7,825 nt of DNA, taken from assembly GCA_013694635.1 (NCBI GenBank), contig JACDCA010000122.1, positions 1 through 7,825 of the forward strand. Reading direction: 5' to 3'. Under the pieces are notes generated by a model, which saw only the letters and a program-made list of their open reading frames with translations, was not told where the DNA came from and did no database searches. Below, piece by piece: positions 1 through 5,870 of this stretch (position 1 is its first letter; each line of letters opens with the position of its first letter). The DNA comes from Acidobacteriota bacterium. Lineage in GTDB: Bacteria > Acidobacteriota > Vicinamibacteria > Vicinamibacterales > 2-12-FULL-66-21. Position numbers and translations under genes: made by a program.

Positions 1-1368
1 TCGGTACGGCTTCGTCAGGAGTCTGGCGAAGGGATCGAACAGCGTTCTGTAGTCGGTGCGACGCGGATTCGCAACGAACTTGATGGTGGTCGCCGGATTC
101 CTGCGCCACTCCTCCACGAGCGTGAGCCACTCGAACCCGTGCGGCGCTCGCATGAAGGCCGCCTTGGCGCCACGCTCGACCTCCAGCCATTCGTGCAGCC
201 GGCGCATGCCCGCGTGCCCGGCGATCGGGGCCCCGGTTTCAAACGCGTCCGACATCGCGGCGATTCCGGGACTGCCCTTCGCGAATCCGATCGTCTGTGG
301 AACGGTCACGACCAGTGCGACAGCGACGACGGCGATTTCGGCGAAGGGGCTGACCTTGAGGGCCTCCGCCCCACGGACGAAGAGATGCGCGACGGGCGCC
401 AGCAGCGGCAAGGCGTACCGCATCGTCAGTGTCTCCTGCAGCAGCAGGTGCAATACGGCGTAAGGACCGAAGAGCACCGCCAAAAGACCGAGATGGGTTG
501 GCGACCTGAGCGCGGAGACCGCGGCGCCGATAAACGCGACCGACACCACAACCGAGCCGAGTGTGAGCGTCCCCCAGGGCCAGACAAACGCATTCACGAA
601 GGCGTGAAACGCCACTCGCGCCGTCGGCGTCGTCCACAGCATCACCACGCCGACGAGATCCTCCCCTGCCTGGGAGCCGAACGCGGCCAGGTAGTTGGTC
701 AGCCCGCCGGTTAAGACCAGCAACGGCACGAGCCACAGCAGCACTCCCGCGAGGGCGGCGGCGGCGGCCAGGAGACGTGCGCGGACTGTGATTGCCGGCG
801 GCGCCGTCAGCATCGCCACTGCGAGTACGGGGCCGGTCAATGCGGCGGTCTGGATGCGGACACCTGCGGCGAGACCGGCAACCAACGCCCCGGCAATCAG
901 CGACCCGGATGCAGCACTGCCTCTCGATGCGCGGAAGATCAGCACCTGTGCCGCCAGCGCAATCGCTAATCCTGGGACGTCGCTCATCGGTCGACTCGCC
1001 GTGAACCATGCCAGCGGCGCGAGCGCAGCGACCACGGCCGCCCGAAACGCGCGACGCCGATCTCCGTCCAGTCCTTCGAACAGTAGAGCGAGCAGCGGGA
1101 GCATCAGCGCTCCGCCGAGGGCGCTCCAGAAGGCAATCGCGCGCGACGGCGCGCCGGGAATTCCAACGGCGTTGAAGACTGCCGTGCTGCCTTTCGCAAG
1201 CGCAATGAATACGGGGGACCCAGGGGGATGCGGCTGGTGTTGCGCGACATCGAAGTCGCGCACGCCAAGAGCGAAATTTACCGAATCGATATCTTCGAGG
1301 GTTGAAGAAAGACAGGCAAGGTGCGCGGTGAGGAACACGACCGCGAGCGCGGCCAGCGTCTTGCGCAC
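1..1368 (-). CDS. GT-C family membrane glycosyltransferase (PMT/GT39-like), C-terminus beyond window
   Basis: An uninterrupted frame of 456 codons runs from GTG at 1368 to the window edge, so the C-terminus is missing. I identified it by translating the minus strand. The protein is very hydrophobic: an N-terminal membrane segment (residues 3-20) is followed by an acidic loop with D26-x-D28, then an H47-P-P-G50 motif, about eight further hydrophobic segments to about residue 355, an R317-Y318 followed by a Leu/Pro stretch, and a soluble part from about residue 370. This layout is that of GT-C lipid-linked-sugar glycosyltransferases (PMT/ArnT/DUF2723-like), which transfer sugars on the outer face of the inner membrane; the DxD in the first loop is the usual catalytic acid site. 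Substrate and acceptor cannot be read. The GTG lies 3 bases after the larE stop and in the same frame, so no earlier start is possible. No clear ribosome binding site is seen, suggesting translational coupling to larE. Family call good; specific role unknown. Confidence 0.82.
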   Translation of the reverse strand, partial: MRKTLAALAVVFLTAHLACLSSTLEDIDSVNFALGVRDFDVAQHQPHPPGSPVFIALAKGSTAVFNAVGIPGAPSRAIAFWSALGGALMLPLLALLFEGLDGDRRRAFRAAVVAALAPLAWFTASRPMSDVPGLAIALAAQVLIFRASRGSAASGSLIAGALVAGLAAGVRIQTAALTGPVLAVAMLTAPPAITVRARLLAAAAALAGVLLWLVPLLVLTGGLTNYLAAFGSQAGEDLVGVVMLWTTPTARVAFHAFVNAFVWPWGTLTLGSVVVSVAFIGAAVSALRSPTHLGLLAVLFGPYAVLHLLLQETLTMRYALPLLAPVAHLFVRGAEALKVSPFAEIAVVAVALVVTVPQTIGFAKGSPGIAAMSDAFETGAPIAGHAGMRRLHEWLEVERGAKAAFMRAPHGFEWLTLVEEWRRNPATTIKFVANPRRTDYRTLFDPFARLLTKPYR

Positions 1369-1371
1369 GGA

Positions 1372-2235
1372 TCAGACGGAGCGCAGGCGCAGCGCTTCGT
1401 TGAGACTGCCGAGCCGGTAACCGCGCAGATCGACGGTCACGTGCGCATACCCTATCTCGCGCAACGCGGCATCGATTCGCTCGGCCATCTCAGGCTCCAC
1501 CGCGCGCGCAATTTCGTCGGGGCCAAACTCCAGGCGGGCAATCGCGTCGTGATGGCGGACGCGGCAGATCCTGAAGCCGAGATCCCGGAGAACCGCTTCG
1601 GCGGTTTCGATCATCCGGAGTTTCTCGTCCGTGACCTCGCTGAAGTACGGGATGCGCGACGACAAACACGCGGACGCGGGCTCGTCCCACGTCGGCAGAC
1701 CCGCGACGCGCGACAGCGCGCGTATTTCATCCTTCGTCAGACCGGCCTCGTCGAGAGGGCTGCGCACGCCGAACTCGCGGGCGGCCTGGCGCCCAGGCCG
1801 GTAGTCGCCGCGATCGTCGGCGTTGCTGCCGTCGGCGATCACCGCGATCCCGCGCTCGCGCGTGAGAGCCGAGAGATGCGTGTACAGCTCGTGCTTGCAG
1901 TAGTAACAGCGGTTCGCCGGATTGGCCCGATACTCGGGGCGCGCCATCTCCGCGGTGAGAATCACTTCGTGATTGAAGTCGAACTGCCTTGCGACGGCGG
2001 CGGCCATGGCGCGGTGCCGCTCCGGATAGCTGGGGCTTTCGGCCGTCACGCACAATGCGTTGCGGCCGAGCACGCGAGTCGCCGCATACGCGAGGAGTGC
2101 GCTGTCGACGCCGCCGCTATATGCGATGATCAGCGACGGCAGCTCGGCCAGTGTGGTGTAGAGGGCTGCTTCTTTCGCGTCGAGATCTGCGCCGGCGCGC
2201 GGTTCAGGCGCGGCCGCCGGCGAGGCGTGGGTCAC
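1372..2235 (-). CDS. larE: LarE-type ATP-dependent sacrificial sulfur transferase (PP-loop)
   Basis: A 287-residue protein of usual LarE length. LarE adenylates the carboxylates of the pyridinium dicarboxylate precursor of the nickel-pincer nucleotide cofactor of lactate racemase and converts them to thiocarboxylates in the cytoplasm. Visible signatures are the PP-loop SGGVDS (40-45), an ESPSYP block (66-71), RCYYCK (109-114), GSNADDRGDYRPG (136-148) and SACLSSRIPY (188-197), whose C190 aligns with the sulfur-donor cysteine of Lactobacillus LarE. C110 and C113 add a CxxC, so this looks like the three-cysteine class thought to carry a [4Fe-4S] cluster for catalytic sulfur transfer instead of sacrificing its own cysteine. 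The start is GTG overlapping the upstream stop (GTGA, 4 bases). A GGGAGG lies only 1 base before it, too close for normal use, but no other ATG, GTG or TTG precedes the PP-loop, so translation probably depends on coupling. No larA, larB or larC is in view, so the true substrate is uncertain. Confidence 0.92.
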   Translation of the reverse strand: MTHASPAAAPEPRAGADLDAKEAALYTTLAELPSLIIAYSGGVDSALLAYAATRVLGRNALCVTAESPSYPERHRAMAAAVARQFDFNHEVILTAEMARPEYRANPANRCYYCKHELYTHLSALTRERGIAVIADGSNADDRGDYRPGRQAAREFGVRSPLDEAGLTKDEIRALSRVAGLPTWDEPASACLSSRIPYFSEVTDEKLRMIETAEAVLRDLGFRICRVRHHDAIARLEFGPDEIARAVEPEMAERIDAALREIGYAHVTVDLRGYRLGSLNEALRLRSV

Positions 2236-2498
2236 TCCTCCCAGTCCTTGTCTACGTCCTCTTTGTCGTCGTCGTCCGCGTCATCTTCCGCGTCTTCTTC
2301 CTCTTCGACGTCGTCCTCGACGTCGTCATCGTCATCATCGTCATCATCGTCGTCGTCGCCGGCGGTTTCGAGTTCGAGGGGCGAGGTGCTCGTGACTTCG
2401 AGATTCGTTCCGCACTCAGCGCAGCTGATCAGATCGCCCTTATCGACGTCGAACTCGTCCACGTCGATATCGGCATCACACTCGGGACAGGTGGCCAT
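2232..2498 (-). CDS. LysW-like zinc-ribbon carrier protein with long poly-acidic tail
   Basis: An 88-residue protein. Residues 1-45 match LysW/ArgW amino-group carrier proteins: C4-P-E-C7 and C26-A-E-C29 form a zinc ribbon, followed by the LEV...SPLELE segment typical of the family. LysW is normally about 54 residues and ends in EDWGE, whose terminal glutamate side chain is where LysX/ArgX ligate aminoadipate or glutamate. Here the protein ends in KDWEE after an inserted tail: from residue 48 to 88, 33 of 41 residues are Asp or Glu, including twelve consecutive Asp (48-59). The penultimate Gly is replaced by Glu. I chose the ATG at 2498 because AGGAG lies 8 bases upstream and the homology starts there; the frame is open further upstream but reads as non-homologous, Arg-rich sequence. 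It is the first gene of the operon and overlaps larE by 4 bases. No lysX, argX or other lysine/arginine pathway gene is nearby. It could also be a zinc-ribbon protein that carries nothing. Confidence 0.85.
   Translation of the reverse strand: MATCPECDADIDVDEFDVDKGDLISCAECGTNLEVTSTSPLELETAGDDDDDDDDDDDDVEDDVEEEEDAEDDADDDDKEDVDKDWEE
2322..2357 (-). repeat. Imperfect GAC/GAT trinucleotide repeat encoding 12 consecutive Asp
   Basis: Twelve Asp codons in a row in the LysW-like gene (7 GAC and 5 GAT, interspersed). The mixed codons mean this is not a fresh pure microsatellite, so the acidic run seems kept by selection on the protein, although length change by slippage remains possible. Flanking codons (2235-2321) continue the acidic tail with Glu and Asp. 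Confidence 0.85.
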
Positions 2499-2506
2499 CG
2501 CAATTG

Positions 2507-2511
2507 CTCCT
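2507..2511 (-). promoter_or_regulatory. Ribosome binding site of the LysW-like gene
   Basis: AGGAG on the minus strand, 8 bases before the ATG at 2498. It decides the start of the small gene, whose frame is otherwise open for another 309 bases upstream. Confidence 0.75.
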
Positions 2512-2547
2512 GCGCGGGTCGACCAATCTTCCCGCGCGCGAGTCCGA

Positions 2548-2577
2548 ATTATAGCGAGAACCTGTAAAATCCTGCAA
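2548..2577 (-). promoter_or_regulatory. Sigma-70-type promoter of the LysW-like/larE/glycosyltransferase operon
   Basis: A perfect TATAAT -10 hexamer (2548-2553) with TTGCAG (2572-2577) 18 bases upstream as a weak -35. Transcription would start near 2541, leaving a leader of about 40 bases with the ribosome binding site at 2507-2511. It lies in the 85-base gap between divergent genes. Confidence 0.6.
2565..2570 (+). promoter_or_regulatory. Possible -10 element of the receiver-PilZ gene
   Basis: TAAAAT preceded directly by TG (an extended -10 look), ending 13 bases before the GTG start at 2584. No convincing -35 is seen. If used, the transcript would start about 6 bases before the start codon and be nearly leaderless, which fits the absence of a ribosome binding site. 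It lies inside the spacer of the opposing promoter, so the two would interfere. Confidence 0.3.
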
Positions 2578-2583
2578 TCAGCT

Positions 2584-3294
2584 GTGCACACAAGCAAGAG
2601 GGTGATCGTCGCCGACGACACCGCCTTCGTCCGTGACCGGTTCGCCAAGGCGTTGGCAGCCGCCGGCCACACCCCGGTGGCGGTCAAGACGGCCGCCGAG
2701 CTGCTGGCCCGGTTCCGGGAGGACCTGTCAGAGATCGACCTGGTCGTCCTGGATCTGCGCCTGGCGAACTCGGGCGGCGTGGACATGGTCCGGGCGATGC
2801 GCCGCATCGACGAGGGCCGCCGGGTGACCGTGCTCGTGTTCAGCGGGACGATCGCGTCGGCCGACGAGGTGCGCGACCTCGCGACGCTCGGCGTCGCCGG
2901 CTACGTCAACGAATACAGCGCCGCGGACAAGATCCTGCCCGCCCTCGCCCCGCATCTCTTTCCGGATAGTTTCAACCGGCGCAGCAGTCCGCGGGTGCTC
3001 CTCAGCATCCCGATCTCCTACACCCTCGGCAACACCATCGCCGCGGTCCTCACGTTCAACATCAGCAAGGGAGGGCTGGCGATCAGGACCATGACGCCGC
3101 TGCCCGAAGGGTCGAAGATCAAGACGCGCTTCAGGCTGCCTGGCGCAAAGAGCGACATCGACGCTGAATCACGTGTGGCGTGGAGCGACCGGCGGATCGG
3201 TATGGGCGTCCAGTTCGAAAAGGTGGACGCCTCGGGGCAGGCAGCGATCGATCGTTTCGTCGACGAACATTTCTTCAGCAACAGAAAAGCGTAA
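2584..3294 (+). CDS. Receiver (REC) domain - PilZ domain protein
   Basis: A 236-residue cytoplasmic protein. Residues 5-122 form a response-regulator receiver: acidic pair D11-D12, phospho-acceptor D57 in VVLDLRL, and S87/T89 in VFSGT. The usual Lys-Pro after beta-5 is missing, since GYV (106-108) is followed by N109-E110-Y111 where K-P is expected. Residues 130-230 form a PilZ domain with both c-di-GMP-binding motifs, RxxxR (R133-R137) and N159-x-S161-x-x-G164, so it should bind c-di-GMP. Such proteins link a phosphorelay to c-di-GMP control of motility, polysaccharide or adhesion. No partner kinase is in the window. The frame is open far upstream (from 1321), but that part is antisense to larE and low in complexity. 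GTG 2584 is the first start outside the opposing gene and gives the normal receiver N-terminus; GTG 2602 is an alternative. No ribosome binding site is visible. It converges on the metal ATPase gene with an 8-base gap and no terminator I can recognise. Confidence 0.88.
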   Translation: MHTSKRVIVADDTAFVRDRFAKALAAAGHTPVAVKTAAELLARFREDLSEIDLVVLDLRLANSGGVDMVRAMRRIDEGRRVTVLVFSGTIASADEVRDLATLGVAGYVNEYSAADKILPALAPHLFPDSFNRRSSPRVLLSIPISYTLGNTIAAVLTFNISKGGLAIRTMTPLPEGSKIKTRFRLPGAKSDIDAESRVAWSDRRIGMGVQFEKVDASGQAAIDRFVDEHFFSNRKA

Positions 3295-3302
3295 CCGCCG
3301 CG

Positions 3303-5417
3303 CTACTCGCGCAGCAGCCGCAGCGCGTTGCCGATCACCAGCAGCGATGCGCCCATGTCTGCCGCGACCGCCATCCAGAGCGTCGCGACACCCGCCACTG
3401 CCATCACCAGGAACGCGCCTTTGAGCACGATCGACAGCGCGATGTTCGCACGGATGTTGCGCGTCGTTGCCTTACTGAGCCGGACGGCGTATGCGATCTT
3501 GCCTAGTTCGTCGGCCATCAGTGCGACGTCGGCGATCTCGAGCGCGACGTCCGTTCCGGCCGCGCCCATGGCAATCCCGACATCGGCCGCGGCAAGAGCC
3601 GGCGCATCGTTGACTCCGTCGCCGACCATCGCCACGACACCGTGACGCTCCCGTAACGCGGCGACGGCCGCGAGCTTGTCCTCCGGAAGCAGTTCCGCCC
3701 GCACCTCGTCGACACCCGTGGCGGCGCCGAACGCACGCGCCACGTCCTGCTGGTCGCCCGTGAGCAACGCGATGTGGCGAATCCCCTGCGCCCTCAGAAC
3801 TTCGACCGCTTCTGGAGCGCCCGGCCGGATTTCGTCGGCCACCCCGATCACGCCGACCACGACGCCGTCGCGCGCGACCAGCACCGGCGTCGCGCCGGAT
3901 TTCGAGACGTTCACCACGACGGCGTCGATCTCGGTCGACAGCAGGCTGGCCTCTGAGAAAAACCTGAGGCTGCCCGCGAGCACTACAGAGCCGGCGACAG
4001 TCGCCTCGGCGCCGCGCCCGGGCACGGCGCGAAAGCTCGAGCTCTCCGCGATCCGCAGCCCGCCGAGCTCCGCGCGCTCGACGATGGCGCGGCCGATTGG
4101 ATGTTCCGAGCGGCGCTCGAGCGCCGCCGCGAGCGCGAGGATGCTGTCAGCGGTCTCGCCGTTGAGCGCCGTGATCGACTGGACATGGAGACGTCCCCTG
4201 CTGAGCGTTCCGGTCTTGTCGAATGCGACGCATGTGACCTGCGCGAGCTTCTCGAGGTGCGCCCCTCCCTTGATGAGAACCCCCTTGCGCGCGGCGGCCG
4301 CGAGACCGGAGACGATCGAGACCGGCGTCGAGATCACGAGAGCGCACGGGCACGAGATGACGAGCAGAACGAGCGCGCGATAGAACCACTCGTCCCAGGC
4401 CCCGCCGGCCGCAAGAGGAGGAACCAGCCCAACGAGGATGGCGAGCGTCAGGACGATAGGTGTGTAGATGCGGGCAAAGCGGTCGACGAATGCCTGGCTC
4501 GGCGCACGCTGGGCCTGCGCGCGCTCGACGAGGTGAATGATGCGGGCGAGGGTCGAGTCGCGGCGGAGGCGCGTGGTCTCGATATCGAGGGCGCCGCGGC
4601 CGTTGATCGTCCCGGCGAATACGTCGTCGCCGACATCTTTCTCCGCGGGAAGAGATTCGCCGGTCACCGGCGCCTGGTTCACGTGGCCGCTGCCCGCGAT
4701 CACACGGCCGTCCACCGGAATTTTCTCGCCGGGGCCGACGAGCACGGTGTCACCCGCGACGATCTCATCCACCGGCACGCGTTCCTCGCGTCCGTTTCTT
4801 CGCACGAGCGCATCCGCGGGCGCCAGCTCCATGAGCGCACGGATCGCGCCGCGGGCACGCTCCATGGCGCCCGCCTCGAGCCATTGGGCGAGAGCGAAAA
4901 GAAACACGACCGACGCGGCCTCAGACCATTCGCCCAGGATGACGGCGCCGATCACGGCGACGATCATCAGGACGTGGATGTCGAGATGGCGCGCGCGAAT
5001 GCTGGCCCACGCGCGGCGTGCCGTTGGCACACTGCCGAGCGCGACTGCGCCGGCCAGGAACGGCCAGGCCGGCACGCGCCCGTCGAAGAGCTGCAATGCG
5101 AGGCCGGCAGCGAACAGCACGCCGGAACCCACCACCATGTGCCGGCGCCAGTCGCCGCGCGGTGGCGCGGGCTGCTCGTGCTCCAGCCATGCGCGCATCC
5201 CGGTCTGCGAGACCGCTTCGGCAATCGCGTCGGTCGACAGCCGCGCCGCGTCGTACTTGATGCGGAGACGCTGCCCGAATAAATCGGCGTCCAGGGATTC
5301 GAGCCCCGACAGGCGCGACAGCCGGCGCTCGAGGATCTTGACTTCCTCGTGGCAGTCCATCCCTTCCACCCGGAACGTGGATTCCGCATGCAGTTCGCAG
5401 ACGGCGCACATGGTCAT
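3303..5417 (-). CDS. P1B-2-type heavy-metal (Zn/Cd/Pb) exporting ATPase, ZntA/CadA-like
   Basis: A 704-residue, full-length P-type ATPase that pumps divalent soft metals out across the inner membrane. In order: a Cys-rich start (C4-x-x-C7), one heavy-metal-associated domain with GMDC (C22) followed by HEE where a second Cys would often be, membrane segments from about residue 93, the actuator TGES (252-255), the intramembrane CPC (356-358), the phosphorylation site DKTGT (D400), the SEHP nucleotide-binding motif (H439), GDGVND (599-604), and the last two membrane helices with K666 and D688. CPC plus that Lys and Asp is the P1B-2 signature for Zn(II)/Cd(II)/Pb(II) and argues against a copper pump. 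The start ATG overlaps the repressor stop (ATGA, 4 bases). A second ATG two codons later (5411) is equally possible and sits about 9 bases after an AAGAAGG. Expression should be relieved by metal through the upstream SmtB-like repressor. Confidence 0.95.
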   Translation of the reverse strand: MTMCAVCELHAESTFRVEGMDCHEEVKILERRLSRLSGLESLDADLFGQRLRIKYDAARLSTDAIAEAVSQTGMRAWLEHEQPAPPRGDWRRHMVVGSGVLFAAGLALQLFDGRVPAWPFLAGAVALGSVPTARRAWASIRARHLDIHVLMIVAVIGAVILGEWSEAASVVFLFALAQWLEAGAMERARGAIRALMELAPADALVRRNGREERVPVDEIVAGDTVLVGPGEKIPVDGRVIAGSGHVNQAPVTGESLPAEKDVGDDVFAGTINGRGALDIETTRLRRDSTLARIIHLVERAQAQRAPSQAFVDRFARIYTPIVLTLAILVGLVPPLAAGGAWDEWFYRALVLLVISCPCALVISTPVSIVSGLAAAARKGVLIKGGAHLEKLAQVTCVAFDKTGTLSRGRLHVQSITALNGETADSILALAAALERRSEHPIGRAIVERAELGGLRIAESSSFRAVPGRGAEATVAGSVVLAGSLRFFSEASLLSTEIDAVVVNVSKSGATPVLVARDGVVVGVIGVADEIRPGAPEAVEVLRAQGIRHIALLTGDQQDVARAFGAATGVDEVRAELLPEDKLAAVAALRERHGVVAMVGDGVNDAPALAAADVGIAMGAAGTDVALEIADVALMADELGKIAYAVRLSKATTRNIRANIALSIVLKGAFLVMAVAGVATLWMAVAADMGASLLVIGNALRLLRE

Positions 5418-5704
5418 GAGCCTTCTTCCACGTGCGTCCGGGCCTGGTTGAGCAGCTCGAGGATGTGGTGATCGTCGACGGCGTAATACGCCTGTCGTCC
5501 TTCGCGGCGGACGCGCACGAGTCTGAACGTCCGAAGCAGCCGGAGCTGGTGGGACACGGCGGATTCACTCATGCCCACCGCCTTGGCGATGTCTCCGACG
5601 CACAGCTCCCCCTCGCCGAGGCCGTCGAGGATCCGCACACGGGTCTGAGCCCCCAGCATTCGAAAGGTTTCCGCCACGGATTCCACGTGAGCGGGACGCA
5701 TCAT
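5414..5704 (-). CDS. ArsR/SmtB-family zinc-sensing transcriptional repressor
   Basis: A 96-residue winged-helix dimeric repressor. Its recognition helix is SESAVSHQLRLLR (46-58), almost identical in pattern to SmtB. The alpha-5 interfacial zinc site is complete: D78, H80, H91 and E94 have exactly the D-x-H-(10)-H-x2-E spacing of SmtB/CzrA. C35 and D38 in ELCVGDIA match the SmtB alpha-3N ligands; the second CadC cysteine is absent, so zinc (perhaps cobalt) is a likelier inducer than lead or cadmium. Apo-protein should bind the operator just upstream and metal should release it, derepressing itself and the overlapping ATPase. The frame is open to 5779, but the extra 25 residues would run across the operator and promoter; ATG 5704 (or 5701) gives the standard family N-terminus. 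There is no evident ribosome binding site, so the message has a short leader or none. Confidence 0.92.
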   Translation of the reverse strand: MMRPAHVESVAETFRMLGAQTRVRILDGLGEGELCVGDIAKAVGMSESAVSHQLRLLRTFRLVRVRREGRQAYYAVDDHHILELLNQARTHVEEGS

Positions 5705-5707
5705 CTG

Positions 5708-5729
5708 TGAACGTATGAGCAAGCGTTCA
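5708..5729. promoter_or_regulatory. Probable ArsR/SmtB operator (inverted repeat)
   Basis: TGAACG, 10 bases, CGTTCA: a perfect 6-base inverted repeat (5708-5713 and 5724-5729) of the TGAA(N)TTCA type bound by SmtB/CzrA/ZiaR proteins. It ends 3 bases upstream of the repressor ATG at 5704 and covers the expected transcription start, so binding would block initiation. Confidence 0.72.
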
Positions 5730-5730
5730 T

Positions 5731-5761
5731 ATATTAACACGTGAAGCGACCGCGGATGCAA
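5731..5761 (-). promoter_or_regulatory. Probable promoter of the repressor-ATPase operon
   Basis: TAATAT (5731-5736) with TTGCAT (5756-5761) 19 bases upstream; GTTAAT, two bases further upstream, would instead give a 17-base spacer. Either choice puts the transcription start inside the inverted-repeat operator, as expected for autorepression. Confidence 0.45.
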
Positions 5762-5772
5762 CCCGCGTTGCC

Positions 5773-5802
5773 TTGACACATTTTTCAGCGAGTCGGTAGT
5801 AT
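5773..5802 (+). promoter_or_regulatory. Strong sigma-70-type promoter of the ABC exporter operon
   Basis: A consensus TTGACA (5773-5778), an 18-base spacer and TAGTAT (5797-5802). Transcription would start near 5809, about 170 bases before the ATPase start codon. It stands back to back with the repressor promoter, the two -35 boxes being 11 bases apart. Confidence 0.65.
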
Positions 5803-5870
5803 CACTGTTTGGGCTGCTAATCGGCCTAGTATCTACACCTTAGAAGAGACAACAGAACCGGACGTTGAGG

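Noticed and set aside
239..1009. Arg-rich 256-codon open frame, minus strand
   Set aside because: A shadow of the glycosyltransferase in another frame of the same strand; the composition is typical of an out-of-frame GC-rich gene.
695..1420. 241-codon open frame on the plus strand
   Set aside because: Antisense to the glycosyltransferase, Ala/Arg/Ser-rich with no recognisable motif.
2151..2567. 138-codon Val/Ile/Phe-rich plus-strand frame that looks like a membrane peptide
   Set aside because: The hydrophobic run is only the reverse reading of the GAC/GAT and GAA/GAG codons of the acidic tail.
1321..2583. Open frame on the plus strand continuous with the receiver-PilZ gene, giving a 657-residue protein
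   Set aside because: The extra part is antisense to larE and the LysW-like gene, Arg-rich and then a long Ser run that is only the complement of the Asp/Glu tail. Domain homology begins at about 2590.
2499..2807. Upstream extension of the LysW-like gene
   Set aside because: It runs antisense through the receiver gene and the promoter, Arg/Ser-rich, with no homology; the well-placed ribosome binding site supports ATG 2498.
3250..3320. Bidirectional terminator between the convergent receiver-PilZ and ATPase genes
   Set aside because: The gap is 8 bases and I see no stable stem followed by a T-run on either strand.
4101..5282. 393-codon plus-strand open frame
   Set aside because: Antisense to the metal ATPase, charged and low in motif content; the ATPase on the other strand has every family signature.
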